Shown piece after piece: positions 46,961-58,430 of a stretch of DNA of 64,000 nt. The stretch lies in the NCBI GenBank assembly GCA_029783825.1, contig JAREIK010003426.1:1-64000 (forward strand). Reading direction: 5' to 3'. Each line of letters starts with the position of its first letter. Positions within the stretch are counted from its first letter, which is position 1. This DNA comes from Sapria himalayana. Taxonomy: Eukaryota; Streptophyta; Magnoliopsida; Malpighiales; Rafflesiaceae. Below the pieces are notes generated by a model. That model had not been told where the DNA came from and searched no databases. It saw only the letters and a program-made list of their open reading frames with translations. Both the position numbers and the translations under genes were made by a program.

Positions 46961-48288
46961 GTGTAGATAGATCGATAGAAAGATATATAGATAAATAGAT
47001 AAATAAACAGACGGATAGATAAATAAATAGATATATAGATATTTGGATTAAAAGATAGATAGATAGACAAATTTATAGATAAATAGTTAAATGGGTAGAT
47101 ATACAGATAGATAGATAGACAAATTGATTGATAGATTGATAGACAAATAGATAAAAAGATTTTTTGACAGATAGATTGATAGATTGAAATATACATAGAT
47201 AGATAGACATATAGATAGACAGATAGCAAGAAAGATAGATTATAGATAGATAAATACACAACTAGATAGTCATATTATTAGACAAATAAATAGAAAGATT
47301 ATTAGATAGATAGAAAGAAGATTGATAGACAGATTGATAGACATAGAAATAAATCGATAGATTGACAGATAGATAGAAAGAAAGAAAGATATATAGATAG
47401 ATAAATAGATAATTTAAAATAGATTGATAGTTAGATAAACAGATAGATACATTTATAGATAGATAGACATACAAAAAGACTAAATAACTGACAGATAGGT
47501 AGACATACAAATAGATAGACAGATAGACAGATAGATAAATAAATAGATAGAAACATATATAGATAGACAGATAGATAGATAGATAGACAAAATAATCATT
47601 AGATAGATAGACAGATAAATAGAAAGATCAATAGATAGATTTTTAGACAAATATATAGATAGATAGTAAGATTGATAGAAAGATTGATAAATAGATAGAT
47701 AGATATATTAATAAATAGATTCATAAATAGAAAGATTGATTGATTGATACACAAATAGATAGATAGATAATTAGATAGATAGATAGATTGATAGATTATT
47801 AGACAGATAGTTGGATAGATAGATAGATAGATAATAACTTAGATATATAGATATATAGATAGATAAACAAATAGAAAGATAGAAGATAAATATTTTGATA
47901 ATCAAATAGATAAACGGATAGATTGATAATTATATATATAGACATATAGATAGATAGATAGAAATATAGAAATATTGATAGAGTGAAAGATAGATAGATA
48001 AAATAGATAGATAGAATGAAAGATAGATAAATCGATAGATAGATAAAAATATAGAATTATAGATAGACAGATTGATTGATTGATTGATAGTTAGATAGAT
48101 GGATAGACAAATAGATATAAAATAAATAGATAGATTCATAGATAGAAAAATAGATAAATAGATAGACAAATTGATAGACCGATAGATAAATAGAAATATA
48201 GTCATATAGATATAAAAAATATATATATAGATAGAAATATAGATAGACAAACATACAAATAGATAGAAAAATAGATAAATAGTTAGAC

Positions 48289-48327
<39 letters not shown>

Positions 48328-48334
48328 TATATAC
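46961..48334. repeat. GATA array 6 ending in a TA run
   Basis: Imperfect GATA repeats, turning into TA repeats at 48290-48334 with short CACATATATATATACATA. Its right side is not a recognisable CACTA tip but the palindromic, triplet-rich island. Confidence 0.95.
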
Positions 48335-48339
48335 ATATA

Positions 48340-50000
48340 AACAACAGTATTAAGTGTACATATAAACTGAGCACAAATATACTCAGAAAATATGTACATA
48401 AAATGCTACAGTATTATATGTACGTATATACTGACTTTATTCGTACGTATGTACCTCATTTGGTGCTGTTGCTGCTGCTCTCATTGCCGCTCCTACCCCT
48501 GCTGCCATTGCTGTTGTTGCTGCCACTCCTCCGACTACTGCCATTGTTGTATTATGCGTACATAAATACCGAGTACATTAATATTCAGTATATATGTACA
48601 TAAAATAATGCATAATTATATGTACATATATACTGACTATATACATACGTATATACCACATTTTTTTACTATTCATGCTGCTCCCACTATCACTGCAACC
48701 CCTGTCACTACTGCCACTGTCGCTGTGGTTGCTGCCGGTGCTTCCATAGTTGCCGGTGCAGCCGCCACTGTAGCTGCTGCCAGTGCTGCCTCCGCTACCA
48801 CCGTTGCCGTTGCTGCCGCTATAGCCGGTGATGCCGCAGATGCCGAAGCCACCACTAATGCTGCCACTGCCTCACCTGCCTCTACTTCTGCCGCCACTAA
48901 TGTGGCTATCGCTACTGATAATAGGCTTTTACATCCCTATAATAAGCTAAAACTCAACCCAAAAAATAAGGAGAAACACAAACATATTCACAGATATATA
49001 AAAACAGTTAATATAGACTTGAAAAACACAAATTAAAATTGATTGTTATATAGTTTAAACTAAAATTTAATTAAATAATTTAATATTTTTAAATTAAATT
49101 TTATAAAAACAGAAACTATAAATAAAACTTTTAAATTAAACAAAAAAAATTCATTTAATAACTAATTCTAGTACAATATTTTAAATAACTAAAACAAAAA
49201 AAAATAAAAAAAAAATATGTTACATCTTATTAATCAATGTACCCACCGACTGTGCATAAAGTATAATCAATCCATGTATTGACATTGATTTCTCTCCCTC
49301 TGCTCTTTCGATCTCCAACTTTCTGCTATGAAAAAGCTGTCCAAGTCACAGTTCGTCATGTCTGTTGAAAAATCCCTTCACTTATACGAGCTTCGTATGG
49401 GAAATAATGTGGTACCATATTTGTAAGAAATTTAAACCATTCAATCAAATCAAAATAAATAAATAAAATTTATGTTTTGATAAATATATATTACTGTAGT
49501 AAATATGTACATATATACTAGAATTTCACTCGTACATATATTACTATAGTATATGTACATATAAACTACAGTAATATAAGTACATATATACTTAGTACAT
49601 ATATACTTAGTATATACGTACGTAAAATACTGCAGTATTATACATACATATACTGACTATATACCTATGTATATACTACATTTATTGTCATTGTTGCTGC
49701 TCTGGTCGTCGTTGCTGCTGCTGCTACCCCTGCCACTACCGCCGCAGCTGCTGATGCTGATGGTGCTGCTAGTGCTACCACTTCTACCGCCACCGTAGAT
49801 GGTGCTGCCATAGCTGCCGCCTCTACCACTCTACCAGTGTTGCCGGTGCTGCAGGTGCTACCACCGCTGCCATTGCTGCCTGCTACTGCCACTACCGGTG
49901 CTGCCACCGCTGCCATTGCTGCCTGCTACTGCCACTACCGGTGCTGCCACCGCTGCCATTGCTGCCGGTGCCTCCACTTCCATTGCTTACAAAATAAAAT
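48340..50000. repeat. Palindromic and GC-rich triplet-repeat island
   Basis: Three related units. Each starts with overlapping palindromes (TACTGCAGTA or a variant, TATATGTACATATA) and the phrase TATATACTGACTATATAC, then runs into imperfect GCT/GCC triplets: 48395-48560, 48590-48920 and 49600-49990. Plus-strand and minus-strand frames of 60-140 codons are rich in Ala, Thr and Val because of the triplets; the longest (48608-49036) has no known domain. A 48-bp segment with GCTGCCTGCTACTGCCACTA is exactly duplicated at 49860-49970. The part 48930-49590 is ordinary AT-rich DNA. The G+C content jumps sharply inside the triplet tracts. Confidence 0.7.
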
Positions 50001-50580
50001 CTAACATTATTCATATTTTTATATAAAATTATATGCAACATATAATGCACCTTATGTTATATATCACATTTTAGAAAAATCTTCCGACGTAGGCTCTTTA
50101 AAAATTACACTGGAATTTTAAAAATAAAGAATAAAATTAATGTTAAGAATAAAACTTAATTTTTTGTGTGGACTCGTATAAACAAGACAGCTAGAAAATT
50201 AAGAGATAAAATTATTATTATTCAACATTTTTCATATTGATTATTTTTTGACCATCAATTTATCCTTAAGTATTAGGTCTCATCTCTCTAGGCAATAAAT
50301 CTCAAAAATAACATCATTAAAACACACAAAAAATTCAAGTTTAACAAAAACTATAATAATTCAAAATAATAGTTATTACATGATATTTTATTCTTGGCCT
50401 AGAATGATAATTTTCATCATAGTTTGTATAAAAAACCACCCAAAGCCAAGATTATTAAATATGCAACAAAACATAAACTTCACCTCACTAAATCTAATAA
50501 AAATTTCAAAATAAAATATTTTTGTGCAAAGAGAATACAAAAATAACTAATCTTTATTAAAATATATAAGGACCTACAAT
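50001..50580. other. E5 left region, no gene seen
   Basis: AT-rich DNA downstream (on the minus strand) of the PP5 exons. No 3'-type CACTA motifs and no supported frame. If E5 ever had a 3' end like E3, it should have been here. Confidence 0.35.
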
Positions 50581-50589
50581 ATAAGTATG

Positions 50590-50720
50590 ATGATAACGAC
50601 CATACCTAGCACATGAGGTTCCTAATTGACACGGTATCTAAGAGAGTTTGATATCTCGAACTCAAGGCCTATTATCTTTGGAGAAAGATATTTACTATCA
50701 CACCAAGTCACAACTTGTAA
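50590..50720 (-). repeat. tRNA-related SINE-like relic
   Basis: On the minus strand GTTGTGACTTGGTGTGATAG resembles an A-box region and GGCCTTGAGTTCGAGATATC a B box, about 45 bases apart, which is roughly tRNA spacing. It is the best of three such pieces in the window. Body and tail are not clear. Confidence 0.35.
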
Positions 50721-50819
50721 TATTAGGACAAATGATATTTACTTGTATTGTAACGACAATATAAAAAAAATCCAAGCCTATAAATAAAAAATAAAAGACT
50801 ATGAGCAGCTCATATAGGT

Positions 50820-51440
50820 TAGGTGATTCCATAGAATGAAAATCAATTGAATTTGCTATAGAATTCCATGCAGATCCGGGCACGGCTATGGCTCTTTCAA
50901 ACTTCAGCTTCAATACTACCTTCTTACACTCTTCAAACTTCTAGGCAGCATCTCGATCTGTTGGGCAAATTTTTTTAACCTGATTCATGTTCATCATAGA
51001 AGTTATGATGAAAGAGACCCATGTGTTCATTATCATCAAATATGTTAATTGAAACAGCTTCAAACATGGTATTGATTAAAGATCAATGAAGTTTGTGAAC
51101 CAAGCTTATTGATATGATTGGAACTTGCTGAAAGTCCTTCAATACTTCTTTGTGATTCCCCATGGCAAGATATGCAGCACCTCGTCTATAATAACCCTGT
51201 AATTTCGGACAAATTTTAGGAGGAAGAAGAAGAAAAGTATACACAGCAGACTCATGATGCATTATGTGCCATGGAATAGTAAGGATCACAATTGATAGCC
51301 ATGGAAACATCTTCTACAGCACACCCATTTTCTTCCAGTTTGGCATGGGCAATTGCACGATTGGCCCAATGCACAGCATTCTGATCATGTAAATTGATAA
51401 CTTGTGTGTATAGTTCTATAGCACGAGCAAACCTATTGGC
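50820..51440 (-). pseudogene. PP5: Captured fragment of protein phosphatase 5 (TPR part)
   Basis: Exons of a plant serine/threonine phosphatase 5 gene lie on the minus strand. After a TTTTCAG acceptor the first reads NRFARAIELYTQVINL, NAVHWANRAIAHAKLEE and AINCDPYYS (51439-51280). The next reads GYYRRGAAYLAMGNHKEVLK to DFQQV (51199-51125). The third reads VKKICP-like, KLKFERAIAVP and SIANSIDFHSME (50980-50820). These are the TPR repeats and the linker towards the phosphatase domain. The catalytic metallophosphatase domain is absent, so no enzyme can result. Introns are kept. A stop in the third piece and a lost donor after the first show decay. PP5 normally binds Hsp90 through its TPRs; this is family knowledge, not a property of this fragment. 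Confidence 0.88.
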
Positions 51441-52000
51441 TGAAAAAAAAGATGACATACTTTTTAATGTAGATATCAAGTGAATAACAAAGCACAAACT
51501 AGATGATAAGCAATATTAAATAGAAATGCATAATAGTCTATAGAAGTTCATAAATCAGCCATGAAAGAAACATAATAGCGAACCTAATATGATTACAAGT
51601 TTAAATTTTATGAACATTTTTGCAGAATCCATTAGTTTAGTATGGAAAAGGAAAGTAGTATGTAATGACTATCATTCAAATCATACCTAATTTTTGAGGC
51701 TAGTTTTCATTGATCCATAGCTCCAATACCTCATTTTAAGTGGCAGCAAACTCATGAGAATTGTATGATTTCATTACCAACTAATGTAGTTTTTCCCGAG
51801 TGTACCCAATGAACTGAGGGTATAAATTGTTAAACAAATTAGAGCTTATATTACTCTCATTATTATAGGAACATTGTGATATGATTACAAATTCAAATTT
51901 TATGAATATTTTACCAGCATTCATTAGTTTTATATGGAAAAAAAAGGTAATATATGATAAATGTATACCTGATTTCTGATGCTATTTTGCATTGATCCAT
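51441..52000. other. E5 spacer upstream of the PP5 exons
   Basis: Contains a diverged direct repeat: GATTACAAGTTTAAATTTTA with ATTAGTTTAGTATGGAAAA (51590-51650) and GATTACAAATTCAAATTTTA with ATTAGTTTTATATGGAAAA (51878-51940), each followed by a CTAATTTTTGAGGCTA or GATTTCTGATGCTA version and GCATTGATCCATAGCTCCAA. The unit is about 290 bp. No gene. Confidence 0.5.
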
Positions 52001-52990
52001 AGCTCCAAGTAATTATAAGTTATAATACATAAATGTATACAAAGTTATAAACAAATATAGTGATTTAAATATATGTATACATAGTTACAAATATAGTGTT
52101 ATATAGTTATACACAAATAGTTAAACATAATGTTGTATGTTGTTATACATGTAATTATAAATATAGTTACATGTGGTTATACATATAGTTACACGTGTGG
52201 TTGTACTTATATTTATACATGTAGGTATATATATATTTTTATATAATTTTATATATTTATACATATAGTTATGTATAGGTTTATATATTGTAAAATACTT
52301 TTTTATATACTAATATAAACAAATGTGTATTTAATATAAGTTGTAAATTATATATTTAAATATAGTTATGTATAAAGCTTTTATAGTTATATATATAATA
52401 AGATCTAATTATTTATAGTTATATGTTATTATACATATAGTATATATTGCTATAAATATTTTTATATAGTTAAACATATAGTTTTATATAGATATATTCA
52501 TACAAATAGTTATACATAAATATATAAAGGTATAAACAAATATATAAATTTACATATATGTATACATATATGTATACATATATGTATACATTGTTATAAA
52601 TATAGTTATATTTAATTATATAGAGTGTTATATAGTTATACAAATATTTATATATAGTTATACAAATATTTTTATATAGTTATATACATATTGTTAAACA
52701 TAGTGTTGTATGTTGATACACATGTAATTATAAATATAGTTATATGTGGTTATACATATAGTTACATATATAATTATACTTATATTTATACATGTAGGTA
52801 TATATATTTTTCTTATAATTTTATATATGTATACATATAGTTATCTATAGGTATATATATGGTAAAATAGATTTTTATATACTAATATATAAAATTATAT
52901 ATTAAATATATGTTGTTAATTATATTTTTAAATTTAGTTATGTATAGTATCTTATAGTTATACATATAGTCAAAGATAATTATTTATAGT

Positions 52991-53007
52991 TATATGTTCT
53001 TATACCT
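52991..53007. repeat. Target-site duplication, left copy
   Basis: TATATGTTCTTATACCT, 17 bases, is exactly repeated at 53822-53838, on the other side of the ARF retrocopy. A diverged unoccupied version of the site, TATATGTTATTATACATATA, is visible in a neighbouring repeat unit at about 52422. Confidence 0.85.
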
Positions 53008-53821
53008 TTGGGATCCAATGGAAAAAAGGCAAAACAGAAAACAAACAAGCTCGGCTTACAACAGATCAAAGCTATTTTAGAACAAAACTCAGGCAAAGTA
53101 GGCAAAGATTAGATCCACATCCAGATATGTCAACAAAGTTTGTCTCATCCTACTAAAATTATTTATGATTTGCTGTCAATGTAATTGGAAAGCCAATCAT
53201 GACCTTCATAAAGGCCCTCGCCAGAGGTAGCACATGTGCTCTAAATGTACCAATCTCATTGGCGAAGAGAGTGAATTCCTAGCTTGTCAGTAATTTTAGC
53301 ACCATTCATCGCATTGGAAAGATCTTGATTATTGGCAAACATCAACAAAACTACATCTCGAAGCTTTTCCTCATTTAGCATCCTATGCAACTCATCTCTA
53401 GCTTCAACAACACAATCTCTGTGATTATTGTACACCACAAATATAAGACGTTAGGTATTTTGGAAGTAATCCCTCCAGAAAGGGCGAATATTGTCTTGTC
53501 CCCCAACATCCCACATAGTGAAATTGATGTTTTTGTTTTCAACAGTTTCTACATTGAAGACAATAGTTGGAATTGTGGATATAATGTCACCAAGCTTCAA
53601 CTTATACAGAATGGTTGTATTATCAACATCATCAAGACCTTGCATCAAAATTCTCATCTCCTTGTTGGCAAATAGCATGCTGAACAGCTTTGTGAACGTC
53701 AACCCCATTTCTTCCACTAAATCTCAATCCATTTGTCATATGATAGTAAAGATATCTGATGAGAGAAGAAACATAATTAATAGACCTTAAGAGAGGGTCA
53801 CCATAGAGGGAGGTCAATCTC
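53008..53821 (-). pseudogene. Processed retrocopy of an ADP-ribosylation factor (ARF) gene
   Basis: An intronless copy of a plant ARF GTPase on the minus strand. The coding part runs from [10 protein letters not shown] (start near 53708) to a stop at 53163, covering the full family length of about 181 codons. FNVETVE, DVGGQD (G3) and [12 protein letters not shown] are well kept. The P-loop is destroyed (GLDDVDNT where ARFs have GxxxxGKT), NKQD reads NNQD, and three internal stops occur (after YFQNT, after LHSLRQ and in the WYI-QSTCATSGEG part). The insert carries about 100 bp of 5' and 155 bp of 3' untranslated sequence. Plant ARF genes have several introns, so absence of all of them plus the 17-bp duplications argues for copying from mRNA by a LINE-type machinery. 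A poly(A) tract is not visible at the 3' edge. Confidence 0.9.
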
Positions 53822-53838
53822 TATATGTTCTTATACCT
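53822..53838. repeat. Target-site duplication, right copy
   Basis: Exact copy of 52991-53007; see that entry. Confidence 0.85.
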
Positions 53839-54394
53839 GTAGTATATATATAAAAATAGAGATATATATAGTTAAACATATAATTATATATATATATAGT
53901 CATACAAGTAGTTATAGTAGTTATACTTAAATATATACAAAGTTATAAATAAATAAATAGATTTAATTATATGAATACATATATGTATACATAGATACAA
54001 ATATAGGTATATTTAATTATATATAGTATTACATAGTTATACAAATATTTATATATAGTTATACACATTTAGCTATAAATATGTATTTAGTTAAAGATAT
54101 AGTTATATATAACATTTTTATAGTTATACATATAGTAAAATACAATTATATATAGTTATATATTATTATACACATGATATATTTTGTTAAAAATATAGTT
54201 ATATAGAATTACACATATAGTTATAAAATGTTATATAGTTAAAAAAATTGTTATATATAGTTATTAATATAGTTATAAAAATAGATTACATAGTTACTAA
54301 TATAGTTAATTATAATTATGAAGAGTTTTATATAAATTATACAAATATTTATAAATAGTTATCATATACTATTATAACAACACACTCTCAAATG

Positions 54395-54890
54395 CCCAAT
54401 TGAATTACACCACTATAGAGAAAGAACTTGTGACAACAATCTTTTCTTTTGGCGAGTTAATATCATAATTAGTGGGAACCAAAGTCGTGCAATATGTTAA
54501 ATATTCTATAATCAAATATCTCATAGAAAAGGATGTCATGCCTAGATTGATTTGATGAATTTTACTATTACAATAGTTTGTACTTGAGATATTAGATAAG
54601 AAATGTATATATAATCAAAATTGAAAATAGCTTATCAAGGCTAGAAAAAGTAGTTAAAAGAGTTGTTGAAGAAGATATTAGATTGATTTTTTTTGAACAA
54701 ATTAGTATATCGAATGAAAATGTAACTCCATGGTAAGTAGTATTGAATGAACATTATCATTGCAAGTAGTACTTTGATCAAATTTTGAGGCAAAGTGATA
54801 TAGATGAGAGATTAGTAGTATCTTGCAATAATATCACTTTTTGCTACCGCTCTCATGAATTTGTAGAACATGTTAATATTTATGTGCTCA
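54395..54890 (+). pseudogene. Ty3/gypsy RNase H/connection fragment
   Basis: Reads NYTTIEKELVTTIFSFGE, VGTKVVQYV and later IKYLIEKDVMPRLI, the RNase H part and linker of a gypsy polyprotein in which family members read IYTDHAALKYL-like text, then a decayed segment with VTPW. Stops and frameshifts are common. No LTRs or integrase are seen, so this is a stray fragment caught in E5. Confidence 0.65.
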
Positions 54891-54923
54891 AGTATTTTTC
54901 TTCTCAAAATTAATGTTGATATT

Positions 54924-54925
<2 letters not shown>

Positions 54926-54983
<58 letters not shown>

Positions 54984-56760
54984 TAAATATATATGTGTAT
55001 ATACACTACCTTTCACACACACACATTTATTCATCTATATACATTACTATACATTATATATCAGCATACACATTTTTGTACTTTTTATATATTCTCACAT
55101 TTATCTACATTTATAAAGTAGTGTGTGTATACTTGTATGCATGCATATACTACTATACGCCCACACAAACAGACACATATACCTATATACGTAATGTATT
55201 TTTAAAGTTATACATGAAACTATTATATGTGTGTGTGTGTGTGTTTAAATGTATTTAAAATTTTTTGATTTTGAAAATTTAATTGAAATAAAATATTATA
55301 TATTATACACAATTTATAAAATATTGTAAATTCTTTATATTTAAAACAAATATGTGTGTATGTGTGTGTGTGTGTGCATGCATGTGTGTATCTGTGTCTG
55401 TGTGTGAAGAATATTCATTTGTAAAATTAAATTATGAATTAAATATATGAGCTTCTATTTTATTCAAATAGTTGTTTTTTTAATATTTATATTAAAATAA
55501 CTATCATTATACTCATATAAATAAATGAAGTTGCATATTTGTAAATTATTTTGTTTTTACAAGTATGTTAAAAATGAAAATATAGTTCATAAATAGATAA
55601 TATTATTTTTGATTTTCTATAAGATTTTTTTATTGAAATATTAATGTCTATGATAAATTTATACCTATTATTTATTGTTATTAATAAATTTTTAGAAACT
55701 TTAATATTCAAACAAATATAATGTTGTGCATATAAATACATGCCTTTAATGTTTTTTAAAAATCAATTATTGTTCAAACAAAACAGATTACCATATAAAT
55801 ATATGAGTAAATTTTTCTACAGGTAATTATTTTATTTTATTTTATTCAAAATATTTAAATGACCATATAAATATATGAATTTGTTTTTTTAAAAAATTAT
55901 TTTACAATTTTTTGTTTCAAATTGAATACATGAAAATGATTTTTTTTGTAATTAATAGATACATTTCAAACATTGTTTATTTATAATAAATTTAACATAT
56001 TATATATTATGAGGTGCAAATTTTATTTTGTAATTAATTTTATTTTTAAAGTTTTATCTTTGTAAATTTAAACTACATCACATAAATATATTAGAAATTT
56101 TTTATAATATTTATTACACAAACATATTGTTATTTGTTTTGAAATTTACAACATGAATTTTAACAAATGAACATTTTATTTGAAATCAATTTTAGTTAAA
56201 TGATAATAAGGGAAACAAAAATACAAACCCTATATATATTAAATCATAATAATTTATACAAACATATAAAAATACAATAAAAATACATTTAACGTTGAAA
56301 AAATTAAATTTAAGTTCCAAAAATATATTGGAAAATAATAAATATTTATACAATATCCAAAAAAAAGATGTATGAATAAGATGAATGATATGAATAGATT
56401 TTAAGTTTCTGAAGCACTAAGTTATACATTTTGTAGGTGTAATTATATATAGATTTTTATGTAATTATATATATTTAGACATATGGCTATGTATAGATAT
56501 TGATGTAGATAAATACATTTATATATAGTAATATGTTGATATACATATTGTTAAATACATTTTTATATAGTTATATATATATGTGTGTGTGTGTGTGTGT
56601 ATTAAATATATGTTATTATATTTATATATAGTTATGTTTATGTATACTATTTTTATAGTTATAGATATAGTAAAATATACTTATATATTTATGTGTTATT
56701 ACTCTTGGGATCATCATATTTACAGAATTTATTATTTAAAAATTAAATATTTGTTATATA
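54926..56760. other. E5 AT-rich region with TA and TG microsatellites
   Basis: Starts with a TA run (54926-54980), a CACACA stretch (55015-55025), and GT runs at 55230-55242, 55355-55376 and 56582-56600. The rest is A/T-rich with no open frame I can support. Bases 56420-56700 resemble the AT-rich palindromic repeats. Confidence 0.5.
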
Positions 56761-56769
56761 CACACTGCT

Positions 56770-57500
56770 CACCACAAACACCAACACCCACTTTGTGATT
56801 AACATCGAAAATCACAAGATTGTCGAGTGGAAAAAAACATGGAAATCAAGTCAGCATACCAACTGTGCACCATCAACTTCCACACAATGAGAACGCATTA
56901 TATCACACATGCATGAAGTATGTATACGAATCAGATTATATAAGCAATCCAAGCATACTAGAGAGATTAATGAAAAAGAATTTTGAGATAAAAAATAACA
57001 GAATCAAAACACACACTCTTGCTTTAAGATAATCGATAAAGAATTAGGGTAGAAAACGTACCTCAAATCAATAAGAAATTCTCACTTACTCTTTTATTAG
57101 GTTTTGAAGCATAAGTGTCGAGAGATAGAGGTGGAATATGGAGGACTTAGGTGCTTGTTAGTGTTGCCTCTCGAGTCTCGACAAAAGTGACTAAATTACC
57201 AAAATATTTAAATTTTTCATTATATAAGCATTAAATAAACAATAAATATATAAAATACATAAAGACTCATTTTTTTATTTATTATCAATATATTTTCAAA
57301 AATTCATGTGTATGTAGCAAGGTACACATCAGAAACAAACACCTTACAATTTTTTATTAAAAAATTAATTAAACAATAAATATATAAACAATTTCAAAAA
57401 ATATATCTTTAGCCTTATAACAAAAAAATCAAATACCTACAAAATTTACAAACTTCATATAAAAAGACATATATGAAAAGATGATTTGTCTTTTAGACAC
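56770..57500. repeat. Repeat shared with E3 (21370-22330)
   Basis: Same orientation and order as the E3 block; the E3 version contains about 230 extra bases in the middle (21560-21820). Shared text includes GCATGAAGTATGTATACGAA, GAGAGAGAAG-like words, and CAAGGTACACAT/CAAGGCACACAT. No frame is conserved. Placed just inside the 5' subterminal region of E5. Confidence 0.6.
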
Positions 57501-57539
57501 TCTCCTAAGAGTTATAAAATACTCTATGTTAAAAAATAT

Positions 57540-58430
57540 ATAAATATATATATTTATGGTTATAAATTTTTAAGAATTCATATTAATTTTTATAAAGATA
57601 ATATAAAATAATTTTAAAGGCATAAAATTTCATATTATTTGATATTATTTATAATTTTTAAAATTCTAAAAATTACTTAAAGTGAGAAGATAATTAAAAA
57701 AAGTTATATTTATTATTTTAATAAAGATTGAATATTAAATGGTAATAGTAAAAATATTATTCAATTGTTTAATTCTTATAAATTTTAGTAGGTGCAAACA
57801 TCTATGTATTTATTTTTAAATATTAATTAATTTTCTTTTAAATTTAATGAAAAAAGTTAAATTTTTATTATATTTCAAGATTTTTAAATTTTGTATTAAT
57901 TATTTTTTAAAAAGTTTTCTATAATCATGATATTTTTTTTATACTTATAATAATATTAATATTTACTAGTTTATTTATCAATTCAGATATTTTTTAAAAT
58001 ATTTTCTATTTAATCATACAATGAATTATTTTACATATATATTAGTAGAAATTTTAATTTATGTTCATTTAATTTTTAAAATATCTTTAAAAATTATAAT
58101 AATTATAAAATTAATTATTTAATATTACTTTAATACAATTTTTTAAGTTTCTTAATTAAAAATTTTAGAAAAATTTTTTGTTTTATTTTTTTTTTAAATT
58201 TATAATCATAAGAATAGTTATTTTAGTCCTTATTAATATAATTTTTTTTGTATTTTTATATTTTTTTAAATTATTTAATTATAATGTCTTTTTATATTTT
58301 ATGAGAAGAATGTGTCTTTCAAGGATCACTCATCTATAGACCATAACATACTTTTAATAAACAAAATTAAATAAAATATTAAAATAAATAATAAATTAAA
58401 AATAATAATAATTAAAGATTGGCTAAAAAA
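57540..58430 (-). repeat. E5 5' subterminal AT-rich region
   Basis: Aligns with 26630-27300 and 41420-42250. The block with GTGTCTTTCAAGGATC is at 58310, about 590 bp from the tip, as in E1 and E2. No gene. Confidence 0.75.

Larger units (their letters stand above)
52001..54380. repeat. AT-rich palindromic tandem repeats in E5, split by an insertion
   Basis: Many near-repeats of ATAGTTATACATATAG type. A larger unit is visible: the phrase GTTGTATGTTGTTATACATG (about 52131) recurs as GTTGTATGTTGATACACATG (about 52705), about 575 bp apart, with the following text also repeated. The array is interrupted at 53008-53821 by the ARF retrocopy. It corresponds to the repeats in E2 and E4. Confidence 0.8.

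Noticed and set aside
48608..49036. A 142-codon alanine- and threonine-rich frame in the triplet island
   Set aside because: Imperfect GCN triplets give such frames on both strands; there is no domain, no intron signal and no conservation of the frame between units.
50820..51440. A resident PP5 gene
   Set aside because: Only TPR-region exons are present, with stops and no catalytic domain within several kilobases on either side.
53163..53717. A functional ARF gene
   Set aside because: Internal stops and loss of the P-loop GK and of the NKxD lysine exclude a working GTPase.
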